A stretch of 64,000 nucleotides of DNA from JAXGQE01 sp040766585 (GTDB lineage: Bacteria; Bacillota; SLNR01). Every line of letters starts with the position of its first letter. The stretch's first letter is position 1. Below are positions 7,613-17,029 of this stretch, in pieces. The translations under genes were made by a program, and so were the position numbers. A model generated the notes under the pieces. That model was not told the origin of the DNA. It ran no database searches and saw only the letters and a list, made by a program, of their open reading frames with translations. The stretch lies in NCBI GenBank assembly GCA_040766585.1, contig JAXGQE010000004.1, positions 124,001-188,000 on the forward strand, given 5' to 3'.

Positions 7613-8375
7613 GCAGTCCGGAGAACCGGATACTCTGGAAATGTATATATACGAGAGCATCAATCCGGATTCTTACGATTGGTGGGCAGGAGAAAAAATC
7701 ATTTCCGAAACATCGGCAAACAAGTTCAAGGAAGAATTGGCCAAGTACCCGGATGTGAAAAACATCCATCTGTATGTGAACAGCTGGGGTGGTGATGTAA
7801 AAGAGGCCATGGGCATCCATAGTCAACTCAAGCGTCATCCTGCGTATGTCACCGGATATGTGGACGGGTTTGCAGCGTCAGCTGCATCGTTTGTGCTAAC
7901 TGCATGTGACAAGGTGGTAATGCCGGGGCCAACCATGCAAATGATTCATGAAATGTGGAACATCAGCATTGGAAACGCCAAGGATCATCGCAAAAACGCA
8001 GATGACCTGGACGCAATCATGGCAGGCAACCGCCAGGCATACTTGGAGAAAGCCAACGGTAAACTCAACGAACAGCAGCTTATTGAACTGATGGAAGCTG
8101 AAACCTGGCTAACAGCAGAGCAGTGTGTGGAGTTTGGGCTGGCAGATGAACTTTCCAGCAAAGAAGTGGATATGACCAAAGCAGCGCAAGCCTTGAAAGA
8201 AATTAACCAAACGCTGAAGAACGAGAATCGCGCGCTGGTGGCCAAATTAAGAAGTCTCCACACCGATCCACCGGCTCAGCAGGATCCGGAGCCAGTGAAA
8301 CCGGTTGAACCACAGCTTCCGCAAGAAAACAAAGTACTTAAATTATTCAGCGCCTTATCAGGCAGAAAGGAATGA
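7590..8375 (+). CDS. ClpP-like head maturation protease
   Basis: The protein has 261 residues from GTG 7590 (M-R-T-I-W-D-L); AGGAGG at 7575-7580 gives better spacing to it than to the in-frame GTG 7581. It is an S14/ClpP-type protease that trims the capsid scaffold. The nucleophile region is G-F-A-A-S-A-A-S-F and the histidine lies in Q-M-I-H-E-M-W. A C-terminal coiled-coil and proline-rich tail (residues about 200-255) probably acts in scaffold assembly. Start and end overlap portal and capsid genes. Confidence 0.9.
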   Translation: MRTIWDLKQSGEPDTLEMYIYESINPDSYDWWAGEKIISETSANKFKEELAKYPDVKNIHLYVNSWGGDVKEAMGIHSQLKRHPAYVTGYVDGFAASAASFVLTACDKVVMPGPTMQMIHEMWNISIGNAKDHRKNADDLDAIMAGNRQAYLEKANGKLNEQQLIELMEAETWLTAEQCVEFGLADELSSKEVDMTKAAQALKEINQTLKNENRALVAKLRSLHTDPPAQQDPEPVKPVEPQLPQENKVLKLFSALSGRKE

Positions 8376-8380
8376 CAAAG

Positions 8381-9889
8381 ATGAAAAGCTTAGACATCCT
8401 AAAGCAGGAAAAGAATGCGATCCTGCAGCGTATCAATCAGGCAGTAAAAGAAGGCAACGAAGAAATGTTTGCCGAGAGTTTCACGGAGTTTGCAGAATGT
8501 TTGCAGGAGGCTGTGCTGGCTGAAGCCCGCGGAATGGTCCAGGCTGCAGATAACACAATCTTGGCCGGCCGCGGTATTCGTGCTCTGACATCCCAGGAAA
8601 CAAAGTATTACGAAAGCATCATCGACGCGATGAAATCCAAAAACCCACAGCAAGCTTTGACCATGATCGACGAAGCATTGCCGACCACGGTCATTGATGC
8701 AGTGCTGGATGACATCCAGGAGGCACATCCGCTTCTGTCCGAAATCAATTTCCAGAACACCGGGATCCTGACCGAGATCATTGTCTCTTCACTGGACGGC
8801 CGGTTTACCGCTGTCTGGGGTAAGCTGTGTGATGAAATTGTTGAAGAGCTTACATCAGGGCTGCAGGTGATTGACCTGGAGCAGAACAAGCTCTCTGCAT
8901 TTATTCCGATCTGCAAAGCAATGCTGGAAATCGGCCCCGCGTGGATCGATCGTTATGTGCGTGCAATCCTGATGGAAGCCATCGCCAATGGCCTGGAAGG
9001 GTCTGTAATCGATGGGACTGGCGTGGATGAACCGGTGGGCATGACAAAGGATCCGAATGGCTTGTTTGATCCAGCAACAGGCTTCGCTGATCTTGTTCCG
9101 GTTGTGTTGGATGAAATCACACCGGAAACCTATGGGGCTTTGATAGCTGCCCTGGCGGTTGGCCCGAATGGATTGTATCGTGCCATAACTGAGGTGTTGT
9201 TTATCTGTAATCCGGTGGATTACTACACCAAGGTTATGCCGGCAGTCATGTATCAGCAGGCAGACGGTACTTGGGTCAGCCGATTCCCGTTCCCGACCAA
9301 AGTGATCCAGAGCGTTCATGTTGGTGCAAATACAGCCATTCTCGGGTTGGCTCGCCGATATTTCTTCGGTCTTGGCACAGGCAAGGGTGGGAAGATTGAA
9401 TTCAGCGACCACTATCATTTCCTCGAAGATGAGAGGGTCTATCTGACCAAGCTCTATGGCGACGGGAAACCGCTGGACAGCACATCGTTTAAGGTGCTCG
9501 ACATTACCAATCTGGCACCGGTTGTTCCCAATGTCAATATTGTCAATAACCCGCTTCCGATCTCTGGCAGCGTAGAAGTTCTCAATGATCCTCTGAATGT
9601 ATGGGGCATTGCGGATGCTAGGCTGGCTGGCTTGACCATCGGAGCTTTGGAATTGAGCCCTGCTTTCAACAAGTCCGTGTTTGTGTATGAAGCAGCTACA
9701 ACCAATGCCACTAACACCATCACCGTTGTTCCGATGAATGGAGAAGCAGAAATCGAGATCCTGAACGGAGTAACACCGGTGGCCAACGGTGCAGCTGCAA
9801 CCTGGGCCGAAGGCGAAAATACGGTTACCATCACAGTCACGATCGGTGACAACACCGAAACCTACACGGTCGTTGTTACCAAGTCGTAA
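8381..9889 (+). CDS. Major capsid protein with a C-terminal beta-sandwich domain
   Basis: The 502-residue product starts at ATG 8381 (ATG 8372 is possible). Residues about 1-110 are helical and correspond to the HK97 delta/scaffold region; residues about 110-380 show the HK97-like core. The C-terminal 75 residues, starting near L-S-P-A-F-N-K-S-V-F, read as a cadherin-like beta-sandwich domain (threonine- and asparagine-rich strands, ending T-Y-T-V-V-V-T-K-S), an extra surface domain found on some phage and cell-surface proteins. Confidence 0.85.
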   Translation: MKSLDILKQEKNAILQRINQAVKEGNEEMFAESFTEFAECLQEAVLAEARGMVQAADNTILAGRGIRALTSQETKYYESIIDAMKSKNPQQALTMIDEALPTTVIDAVLDDIQEAHPLLSEINFQNTGILTEIIVSSLDGRFTAVWGKLCDEIVEELTSGLQVIDLEQNKLSAFIPICKAMLEIGPAWIDRYVRAILMEAIANGLEGSVIDGTGVDEPVGMTKDPNGLFDPATGFADLVPVVLDEITPETYGALIAALAVGPNGLYRAITEVLFICNPVDYYTKVMPAVMYQQADGTWVSRFPFPTKVIQSVHVGANTAILGLARRYFFGLGTGKGGKIEFSDHYHFLEDERVYLTKLYGDGKPLDSTSFKVLDITNLAPVVPNVNIVNNPLPISGSVEVLNDPLNVWGIADARLAGLTIGALELSPAFNKSVFVYEAATTNATNTITVVPMNGEAEIEILNGVTPVANGAAATWAEGENTVTITVTIGDNTETYTVVVTKS

Positions 9890-9902
9890 GGAGGTGCGCT
9901 AA

Positions 9903-10211
9903 ATGGCGCTTCCTGATGGATTACTGCTAGAAGTAAAGAACTATCTGGATATTACATGGGAAGATGATGCCGGGGATACTAAACTCTCCGGCATCATTGC
10001 CCGCGGCATGAAGTATCTCGACAGCGTAGCCGGTGAAGCATTGAATTACACTGTGGATGATAAACCCAAAGAGCTGCTGCTGGATTATGTACGTTATGTG
10101 CGGTCCAATGCACTGGATGAATTTCAGATCAATTACCTGCATGAACTATTGAGCCTGCAGATAGCCCGGGAGGTGGCCAATTATGATCCGGAAGGAGACG
10201 ATATCCTTTAA
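9903..10211 (+). CDS. Head-tail connector protein, gp6 family
   Basis: The 102-residue protein starts at ATG 9903 after AAGGAGGTG. It is helical with the pattern L-x-x-V-K-N-Y-L-D-I-T-W-x-D-D and repeated D-x-K-L-x-x-I-I-A-R-G, as in HK97 gp6 and related adaptor proteins that bind under the portal. Position after the major capsid gene agrees. It overlaps the next gene by 29 bases. Confidence 0.85.
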   Translation: MALPDGLLLEVKNYLDITWEDDAGDTKLSGIIARGMKYLDSVAGEALNYTVDDKPKELLLDYVRYVRSNALDEFQINYLHELLSLQIAREVANYDPEGDDIL

Positions 10212-10560
10212 CGATGGGGTAGTCCTCTTGTATACGGTGACCAATACGGCATCTCCCGGAGCCATGCCGCAGGAAGGTCTAGCTCTGGCACATTCTTTGC
10301 GATATCACTCGAGGACAGTGGGGCTGACACGATATTTTACAGCTTTGGCCGCAAAGATCCAGGTCGCGAAAGTACTGCGATGCCCTAAATTAGCGGGAGT
10401 TACCACAAAGCACATTGCAGTGCCGGCAGATGGGATGCAATACCGCATCGTACAGATACAATATCCGGAGGGGTTACCGGTTATGGATCTCACACTGGAA
10501 GAGATTGAACCGAAGTACCCGGTGCTTCCGGATGGGGGTGAAGACGATGAATCTGAATGA
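10183..10560 (+). CDS. Head-closure / head-tail adaptor protein
   Basis: The predicted protein has 125 residues from ATG 10183, inside the end of the gp6-like gene and with GGGAGG nearby. It is mostly beta strands with a C-terminal V-M-D-L-T-L-E-E-I-E. I recognise it by position and fold pattern as the head-closure (stopper) protein of the connector; sequence evidence alone is modest. It overlaps the next gene by 14 bases. Confidence 0.6.
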   Translation: MIRKETISFNDGVVLLYTVTNTASPGAMPQEGLALAHSLRYHSRTVGLTRYFTALAAKIQVAKVLRCPKLAGVTTKHIAVPADGMQYRIVQIQYPEGLPVMDLTLEEIEPKYPVLPDGGEDDESE

Positions 10561-10876
10561 TCTATCTGCCGCACTCCTTACAGTTAGCCAGAGTGTGTAT
10601 CATTATCATGCGTTGAATAAGGAAGTTCCCTACATCGTCTGGGCAGAAGATGGTGCCGGTGCTGCAGTGATCGCCGATGATCATGTCACAGAACAAACCA
10701 TTACTGGCACTGTTGACTACTTTACTCATCAAGAAAATGATCCTAACTTCGACAAAATTCAGCAGGCACTGAACTCTATCGACATATCCTGGCGGTTGAA
10801 TTCTGTACAGTACGAGGACGATACAAAGATCATCCACTACGAGTGGGCATGGGAGATGGCAGCATGGCACGGGTAA
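10547..10876 (+). CDS. Phage tail completion/terminator-like protein
   Basis: The product has 109 residues from ATG 10547 (M-N-L-N-D-L), just after GGGGGTGAAGACG. The frame extends upstream but that part overlaps the adaptor gene. It contains an N-terminal helix, then beta strands with D-Y-F-T-H-Q-E-N-D and a final E-W-A-W-E. Its place between head closure and the gp10-like protein suggests a neck or tail-completion role. Identification rests mainly on synteny. Confidence 0.55.
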   Translation: MNLNDLSAALLTVSQSVYHYHALNKEVPYIVWAEDGAGAAVIADDHVTEQTITGTVDYFTHQENDPNFDKIQQALNSIDISWRLNSVQYEDDTKIIHYEWAWEMAAWHG

Positions 10877-11280
10877 CCATCAAAGCAGGAGATGACTATG
10901 CACTCAAGCTATCCAAACTTGCTACCGGTTCCGAGGAGATTGCAAAAAAGGCAATTTATGAGGCTGCCGGCATTGTGGCTGATGCAATCAAGGAAAACCT
11001 GTTGGATGTCTTATCGCCCTATGCGACCGGAGAACTTGCAGACTCATTGGGGATTGCCCCTATGGATCATGACAAAACTGGTTGGAACACGAAAATCGGG
11101 TTTGATGGCTATGACAAAAAGGGTGTTCCTAACCAGGTCAAGGCTCGAGTACTAGAAAGCGGTTCAAGCCGGCAGACAAAGCGCCCATTTGTCCGGCCGG
11201 CATTGGAAGCGACGAGGGGGAAGGCCGAAGATGCCATGGCCAAGATTGTGGATGAAGAAATTAAGAAAATCATGAAATAG
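10864..11280 (+). CDS. HK97 gp10-like neck/tail protein
   Basis: The product has 138 residues from ATG 10864, with GGGAGATGG upstream. The pattern of an N-terminal helical stretch with A-L-K-L-S-K-L-A, then P-Y-A-T-G-E-L-A-D-S-L-G-I, then a basic region and R-P-F-V-R-P-A-L-E-A is characteristic of the HK97 gp10 family (tail completion). It precedes the major tail gene by 12 bases. The gene order is fully conventional. Confidence 0.85.
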   Translation: MARVTIKAGDDYALKLSKLATGSEEIAKKAIYEAAGIVADAIKENLLDVLSPYATGELADSLGIAPMDHDKTGWNTKIGFDGYDKKGVPNQVKARVLESGSSRQTKRPFVRPALEATRGKAEDAMAKIVDEEIKKIMK

Positions 11281-11292
11281 GGAGGAATACAG

Positions 11293-12153
11293 ATGGCTAC
11301 CATTGGTTTGAGCAAACCGTATTTTGCGAAGTATGTTAACAGCGGCGGTTCTGTTAGTTATCAAAATGGCGGGCTTTTAGCCAAAGCGATTGAATTCGGT
11401 GCCCAGATCGACAGCGGCGAGTCTAATGACTTGTATGCGGATAACGGGGTCGCAGAATCGGATCGCAGTTTCCAGGGCGGAACAATGACTATGACCACGG
11501 ACGATCTGACACAGGAAGCGAGTGCAGCATTGTTGGGGATCACTCCTGCAACCATCAGTGTGAACGGTGTTAATGTTCAGGAGTTGATCTATGATGACCA
11601 GATGACGGTCCCAGATCTTGGGATTGGTATCATCATCAAGAAGAAAAAAGATGGAGTTTATAAATACCGGGCAGTCGTGCTGACAAAGGTGAAGTTTAAC
11701 ATCCCGGATGAATCAGCCACTACCCAAGGCGAGACCATTGAATGGCAAACACCGGAACTCAGCGGATTAATCCAGCGCGATGACAGCACTTATCACGCCT
11801 GGAAACGGGAAGCCACTTTCGATACTGAACAGGGTGCCCGGGATTATATAGAGGCAGTCCTCAATATAGCCATAGGATCCTTGACAGTTCTTTCAGAAGC
11901 TGGCCTTGTTGTCGGTAACACTGAGATCACTGTAACACCGGAATTGACAGTTGGCCATTCCTACAAGTACAAAACCGGAATAGATCTGGAATTGCCGGAT
12001 GTGTATGATCCGATTGGCGCTGGATACACTGCATGGAATGGGACAGATGAAATCACAGCAACTACCGGGGAGGATATTTTGATCGTCGAGGTGGACGCCA
12101 ACAGTGAAGCAAGAAAAGCTGGGATTGCTACGGTGGTGAGCCTTGGTGCATAG
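11293..12153 (+). CDS. Major tail tube protein
   Basis: The 286-residue product starts at ATG 11293 with GGGAGGAA upstream. N-terminal I-G-L-S-K-P-Y-F-A-K-Y and the central T-M-T-M-T-T-D-D-L pattern match the phi13-type major tail proteins of siphoviruses of Gram-positives. The last roughly 85 residues, after about residue 200, look like an extra beta domain on the tube surface. It overlaps the chaperone gene by eight bases. Confidence 0.85.
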   Translation: MATIGLSKPYFAKYVNSGGSVSYQNGGLLAKAIEFGAQIDSGESNDLYADNGVAESDRSFQGGTMTMTTDDLTQEASAALLGITPATISVNGVNVQELIYDDQMTVPDLGIGIIIKKKKDGVYKYRAVVLTKVKFNIPDESATTQGETIEWQTPELSGLIQRDDSTYHAWKREATFDTEQGARDYIEAVLNIAIGSLTVLSEAGLVVGNTEITVTPELTVGHSYKYKTGIDLELPDVYDPIGAGYTAWNGTDEITATTGEDILIVEVDANSEARKAGIATVVSLGA

Positions 12154-12523
12154 GTTGGTTGAGTGGCAGCTTGCCGGAAAGACTTACTATTTGAACTTCT
12201 CACAAAAAGCAGCTCGACTGGTCTCTGAAAGATACGGATCCATCGAAAATGTCTCCGATATCTTTGAAGGAAAGCCGATCCATGAGGTATTGTCTGAAAC
12301 CAACTGGCTGCTGACTTTACTGATTGACCAGGGCGCTGCTTACAAGAGAGTGGTATTCAATGAGGATGTGCCTACCATCAGCGCAGAGGATCTGGAGGTT
12401 GTTATGGGACTTTCTGATTTGAGCGAGATGACAACAATGGTCATGGGTGCCATTACAAAAGGCATGAGCCAAACCGTTGAGGTAGAGCCATCAAAAAACG
12501 ACGAAACCACGCAGGGCGAATAA
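12146..12523 (+). CDS. Tail assembly chaperone, short frame (gpG-like)
   Basis: The 125-residue protein starts at GTG 12146 (TTG 12143 is equally open). It lies between the major tail and tape measure genes, the place of lambda gpG-like tail chaperones. Its end holds an in-frame slippery heptamer, A_AAA_AAC at 12493-12499, thirty bases before its stop. Ribosomes that slip there add the 64-residue extension in the -1 frame. Confidence 0.8.
   Translation: MHRLVEWQLAGKTYYLNFSQKAARLVSERYGSIENVSDIFEGKPIHEVLSETNWLLTLLIDQGAAYKRVVFNEDVPTISAEDLEVVMGLSDLSEMTTMVMGAITKGMSQTVEVEPSKNDETTQGE
12493..12499 (+). promoter_or_regulatory. Programmed -1 ribosomal frameshift site
   Basis: The heptamer A AAA AAC is in the correct phase (codons TCA AAA AAC) of the upstream chaperone frame. 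Slipping back one base leads to codons CGA CGA AAC and continues open to TAG 12691-12693. The -1 direction matches the frame offset of the downstream ORF, and the location matches lambda G/GT and many other siphophages. I did not see a strong downstream stimulator by eye. Confidence 0.85.
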
Positions 12524-12693
12524 GCTTTGCGTGGTTTGATTTTTATGGCTACCTGCTCAATATCCCCAGACTGGAGCTGGAGAGCATGCCAATGGGTAAG
12601 CTAATGGATTTAATCGCATGTTATCAGATAGTTAACGGAGCAGAAGAACGGTCCCAAGCGGACGATGATGACATGCTGCCGGACATTCTTTAG
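12499..12693 (+). CDS. Tail chaperone frameshift extension (gpT-like)
   Basis: Read in the -1 frame after the slippery site, 64 residues follow without a stop, including F-A-W-F-D-F-Y-G-Y and a helix L-E-S-M-P-M-G-K-L-M-D-L-I. There is no ribosome binding site for independent translation, so it is expected only as a fusion with the upstream 118 or so residues. The stop TAG lies in the AGGAGG of the tape measure gene. The fusion would bind the tape measure during tail assembly. Confidence 0.8.
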   Translation, partial: RRNHAGRISFAWFDFYGYLLNIPRLELESMPMGKLMDLIACYQIVNGAEERSQADDDDMLPDIL

Positions 12694-12705
12694 GAGGTGG
12701 GACAG

Positions 12706-15105
12706 ATGGCAAAAAAATATGACATTGGACCGAAGATTGGCATAGAGGGGGAGAAGGAATTCCGTGATGCCATCAAACAGATCAATGATAATCTAAAAGT
12801 CCTAAAGTCTGAGATGGTAGCGGTCACATCTGTCTATGGCAAGAATAATCAAAGTGTGGAAGCTTTAACCGGGCGAAACAAGGTACTGAACACTCAGATC
12901 GACGAGCAGCGCAAAAAAGTGGAACAGCTTAATAAAGGGCTGGAAGAGTGCAAAAAAAAATATGGTGATAACAGCACTGTGACTCAAGCTTGGCAAAAGG
13001 ATGTAAATTATGCCACAGCTGAATTGAATGATATGGAGCGTGAACTGAAAGAGAATGAGGCTGCCATTAAAGGCTATGGGAAAGCACAACTTGATGCAGC
13101 AAAACAAACAAAGGAGTTCCAACGAGCACAGCAGACACTGAAAGATACACTCGGTACAGTTGTCAAGGCCGCAAAAATTGCCGGTGCGGCGATCCTTGCG
13201 GCCCTGGGTGCATCGGCAAAATCCGCTATTGATTATGAGACGGCTTTTACCGGAGTCAGAAAAACGGTCAATGCCACAGAGGAAGAACTTGCCGCGTTAT
13301 CGGACGGTATTCGGCAGATGGCCAAGGAGATCCCGGCATCCACTACAGAAATTGCGGCTGTAGCGGAAGCTGCCGGACAGCTGGGGATCGAGACCGATAA
13401 CATTCTGTTGTTTTCACGTACCATGATTGACCTTGCTGAAACAACCAACCTGGCAGGAGAAGAAGGGGCCAGTGCCCTGGCACGGTTTGCAAACATCACA
13501 CAAATGAGCCAGGAAAATTTCGACCGATTAGGCAGTACCATCGTAGCACTTGGCAACAACATGGCCACTACTGAAGCAGAGATTGTTGAGATGGGGCAGC
13601 GATTAGCGGCAGCAGGCTCCCAGGTTGGCCTGACTGAAGCTGAAATCATGTCCTTTGCCGCATCACTTTCATCTGTTGGAGTGGAAGCACAAGCCGGCGG
13701 TACTGCATTTTCAAAAGCGTTCATTGAAATGCAGTTAGCAGTCGAAACAGGCGGAAGAAAGCTCAATGACTTTGCAAAAGTATCCGGGATGTCAGCCGCA
13801 GAATTCCAGCGAGCTTTCAAGGAAGATGCTGCATCGGCCATGATAACATTCATCAAAGGACTGAGCGATGCTGAATCACAGGGTATTTCTGCAATCAAGG
13901 TTTTAGATGATATGGGTATTAAAGAAGTACGATTGAGGGATTCTCTGCTTCGTGCAGCCGGGGCATCAGACCTTTTTACTGAGGCCATTGCGTTAGGAAA
14001 CCAAGCATGGGAAGAAAACACAGCGCTGACAGAAGAAGCGGATCTGCGCTACGGCACGGCAGCGGCCCAGTTACAGATTACGAGAAACATCATCAATGAT
14101 GTAGCTATCGAAATTGGGAACAAACTGGCACCGAAGATCGCGGAGATGAACAAGCGAATCCAGGGGTTTAACTTTCAGCCCATCATTAATGCTTTCGGCT
14201 GGCTGATTGACAACGGCGCCACCATTGCATCGATCGCTGCAGCCATTGCAGCCGGTATGGCTGCATGGAAAGTGACCAGTACCATTGATACTTTGATTAA
14301 AGGATTTAAGGTATGGCGGGCAGCGACACAAGGTGTATCCCTAGCGCAGGCGGCATTGAATTTAGTGATGAGTGCAAACCCGATCGGTTTAATTGTCACA
14401 GCAGTTGCTGCACTTGTTGCCGGGCTTGTGGTGCTATGGAACACAAACGAAGGATTCCGTGAAGCAGTAACAAATGCATGGCAGTCAATCAAAGATATCG
14501 GTAGTGCTGTATTTGGAGGCATTGCAGTATTTTTTACTGAGACTGTTCCAAATGCAATAATGAGCCTGTTAGGGTTCATTGCTGGAATCAAGGATACACT
14601 AATTGGTTTGATAGTTGGACCCATATTGGTAGCTCTTGATTGGCTGAGCAGCCTGATCCCTAGGTTCAATCAGTGGGTGGCAGACACGGTTCAAACAATC
14701 AAAGACAAGTTTTCGAATATGAAAGAAATCGGCAAAGATATCGTCCGCGGGCTCTGGGAAGGAATCAAGGCGATGGGATCCTGGATCACAGACAAAGTGA
14801 AGAGTTTCTTCTCTGGCATTACAAAGACCGTAAAAGGGGTACTGGGCATCAGCTCACCATCCAAAGTGTTCAAGGGCATTGGTACTTACACCGTGGAGGG
14901 AATGGTCGAAGGAATTGAATCGGCATCCGACAGGCTCTACCAGGCCGCCCAATCCATGGGCAATGTTGCTCTAGCAGGAGTATCTACTGTGAACCATCAG
15001 TACTCCGGTATCATCCGGGTGGAGGGCAACAATGATCGAGGCCAGACGGTTAAAGCGGTAGACATGATCGTATCTGAAATGAGAAGGGGGATCCGGATGG
15101 CATGA
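12706..15105 (+). CDS. Tail tape measure protein, TP901 type
   Basis: The 799-residue product starts at ATG 12706, eight bases after AGGAGG. An N-terminal coiled coil (about residues 10-140) is followed by the TP901 core near residues 175-430 (Y-E-T-A-F-T-G-V-R-K-T-V, A-A-G-Q-L-G-I), then hydrophobic membrane-inserting segments around 500-680, and a basic C-terminus with G-I-S-S-P-S-K-V-F. It sets tail length and is ejected with DNA. The length is moderate, so the tail should be short to medium. Confidence 0.92.
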   Translation: MAKKYDIGPKIGIEGEKEFRDAIKQINDNLKVLKSEMVAVTSVYGKNNQSVEALTGRNKVLNTQIDEQRKKVEQLNKGLEECKKKYGDNSTVTQAWQKDVNYATAELNDMERELKENEAAIKGYGKAQLDAAKQTKEFQRAQQTLKDTLGTVVKAAKIAGAAILAALGASAKSAIDYETAFTGVRKTVNATEEELAALSDGIRQMAKEIPASTTEIAAVAEAAGQLGIETDNILLFSRTMIDLAETTNLAGEEGASALARFANITQMSQENFDRLGSTIVALGNNMATTEAEIVEMGQRLAAAGSQVGLTEAEIMSFAASLSSVGVEAQAGGTAFSKAFIEMQLAVETGGRKLNDFAKVSGMSAAEFQRAFKEDAASAMITFIKGLSDAESQGISAIKVLDDMGIKEVRLRDSLLRAAGASDLFTEAIALGNQAWEENTALTEEADLRYGTAAAQLQITRNIINDVAIEIGNKLAPKIAEMNKRIQGFNFQPIINAFGWLIDNGATIASIAAAIAAGMAAWKVTSTIDTLIKGFKVWRAATQGVSLAQAALNLVMSANPIGLIVTAVAALVAGLVVLWNTNEGFREAVTNAWQSIKDIGSAVFGGIAVFFTETVPNAIMSLLGFIAGIKDTLIGLIVGPILVALDWLSSLIPRFNQWVADTVQTIKDKFSNMKEIGKDIVRGLWEGIKAMGSWITDKVKSFFSGITKTVKGVLGISSPSKVFKGIGTYTVEGMVEGIESASDRLYQAAQSMGNVALAGVSTVNHQYSGIIRVEGNNDRGQTVKAVDMIVSEMRRGIRMA

Positions 15106-15458
15106 TTACAGATAGCTTAGGAAGGACATGTGCCCGGATCACTTTGAGTGTTGTCCCGGGGTACGATTCAATCAAGATGGAAAACCGCCTTCTGGACGGT
15201 TCTTTGCATATACAAACGATTGGTACGCCAGTTCGGGTGGCCATTGTCAAGGCAGCCGGTTCAATCACAGAGTATGATTTGTGTCAGATGGCAGCCGCAT
15301 CCGGAAGCCAAATTTCTGTCATTTTTGAAGGGATCCGGTATACCGGACTGATCATGGGGACAGTAGAGCTTGAGGACTACTCCAGGCGCAGGCCGCGGGC
15401 CCGCAGGATCTATCAAATGTCATTTAAGATGAATGTCAGCGGGGAGGTGTCGGTATGA
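15102..15458 (+). CDS. Small tail protein, unknown function
   Basis: The product has 118 residues; its ATG overlaps the tape measure stop (ATGA) and its own stop overlaps the next ATG. It is beta-rich with basic C-terminal residues (S-R-R-R-P-R-A-R-R). Position directly after the tape measure is that of a distal-tail or tail-tip adaptor, but I see no family motif. Confidence 0.6.
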   Translation: MITDSLGRTCARITLSVVPGYDSIKMENRLLDGSLHIQTIGTPVRVAIVKAAGSITEYDLCQMAAASGSQISVIFEGIRYTGLIMGTVELEDYSRRRPRARRIYQMSFKMNVSGEVSV

Positions 15459-17029
15459 GGAATCTCCCCGCCGGCATGGAGCAGCGGATCCTGGATGCGA
15501 TACAAACAATAGACAATTCAGCAGACCCAAAGATGAAAGCATTCATACAACGGGTATATCGATACATTCAGCCTGGTGCGATGCTAACACCTATCACGAT
15601 CCGTACAGGAGACGCTTTGGGACCGCTGGATGTAGCAGTTAAACGTGAAGACCCTGACGGGCCCGCACATGAATTGATGATGGTATATATTGAGGGCGGA
15701 ATAGCAAAACTCGCAAACTCCACATCTTATGTTATTCAGCCCACCGGAGAACACTGGTCATATATCGGCGACATTGGCCAAGCTATTGATGTGGCCATAG
15801 ACTACGACGGCTATTGGCTGCGTACTGCATTTGATCCGATGGAGTACGGGACTTACGGCAGGTTCAATCTTATAACAGCCGGGGAACCATGGATTTTCAG
15901 AGTAACTCCGGAAGGAACGCTAGTCGCACGCCAGGGCATTCTGGGATCTGATCTTACATTGGTAGAATCTGGAGTAACCAAAGTGGATGCTCTGAGGGGC
16001 TGGAAGTCGATCCGGAAGGCAGACGATGACCAGGGTTTGATTGTGGCATACATCAAAAATGGGGATGTGTATTACAGAACATATGCGGAGCAGGTTGGTG
16101 GGACATATGCATGGGAGTCTGAGCGGCAGGTAACAGAATTTGACACATCGACTTATGATGCGGTTAACATTGCACTGTTCCGGACCACGGATTACAGGTC
16201 AGGGATCCTGGCTGAAATCAATGGGATAATCTATATGCTGGTCACTCATCGCAACTGGTCAGGTATGGCGCTTCCTGATGAGATTATTACGGTGAGCATC
16301 ACAGATCTTGCCATTGATTTGGTTGAAGTGGAGCATATCACATCGGAGCCTGAAGAGATTATCACTGTTGGAATTGATGCCCTGGCCACATTGCTGCTGT
16401 GGGCAGGAGATACTTATGGAATTTCTGCGATGAACATCCCTACGGCCACAGAAGTCACTGCAGAACCGTTGGGCACAGGCGATGGGATCGAGGATGAGTT
16501 TCTTTTGTTACACGAACCGGACACAGGTTCTGAGACGATATATGCAGACGGAGTTCCGGTCAGCCCTGAAGATTATACAATCAGCGGTAAGACAATTACT
16601 TTTGATACACCTCCAGCTGACACTGCAGTTATCACAGCAGATTATGAATGGGAGAACTGGGGGATTTTCGTTGAAATATCCTGTGATCATGGGGTAACGA
16701 ATGTATCCGGAAACCATGCTCAGTTTACGATGGAAGATGACAACGAAATATCGTATACACCGATATCTACGGCAGAAGGCGATCCGGTTTCAATGCTTGG
16801 GCATTTCAGCGGGCCGCGGAGCATAATTGTAGAATTCTCAGATTTCAACAATGCCTATCCGCCTGGCGGGCCGGTTGGTGATCTGACCATAAGTTATGCA
16901 GAGGGCGAAGGGTATATCCAGGGAGAAGCTGGACAAGATCTGAAAACATTCAGCCTAGCATTCACACCATTGAATCTTGATCCGGTTCTGGCAGAACCAC
17001 CTGTAGTGGAGGCGATGTGGAATGAGTAA
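15455..17029 (+). CDS. Tail tip or fibre protein, beta-rich
   Basis: The 524-residue product starts with its ATG overlapping the previous stop. The first 300 residues resemble a repeated blade-like fold (W-S-Y-I-G-D-I-G, G-L-I-V-A-Y-I-K-N-G-D-V-Y-Y). Residues about 339-405 hold a module beginning L-G-T-G-D-G-I-E-D-E-F that recurs near the C-terminus of the protein at 18083. This suggests an adhesion or receptor-facing component. It overlaps the next gene by eight bases. Confidence 0.65.
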   Translation: MRNLPAGMEQRILDAIQTIDNSADPKMKAFIQRVYRYIQPGAMLTPITIRTGDALGPLDVAVKREDPDGPAHELMMVYIEGGIAKLANSTSYVIQPTGEHWSYIGDIGQAIDVAIDYDGYWLRTAFDPMEYGTYGRFNLITAGEPWIFRVTPEGTLVARQGILGSDLTLVESGVTKVDALRGWKSIRKADDDQGLIVAYIKNGDVYYRTYAEQVGGTYAWESERQVTEFDTSTYDAVNIALFRTTDYRSGILAEINGIIYMLVTHRNWSGMALPDEIITVSITDLAIDLVEVEHITSEPEEIITVGIDALATLLLWAGDTYGISAMNIPTATEVTAEPLGTGDGIEDEFLLLHEPDTGSETIYADGVPVSPEDYTISGKTITFDTPPADTAVITADYEWENWGIFVEISCDHGVTNVSGNHAQFTMEDDNEISYTPISTAEGDPVSMLGHFSGPRSIIVEFSDFNNAYPPGGPVGDLTISYAEGEGYIQGEAGQDLKTFSLAFTPLNLDPVLAEPPVVEAMWNE

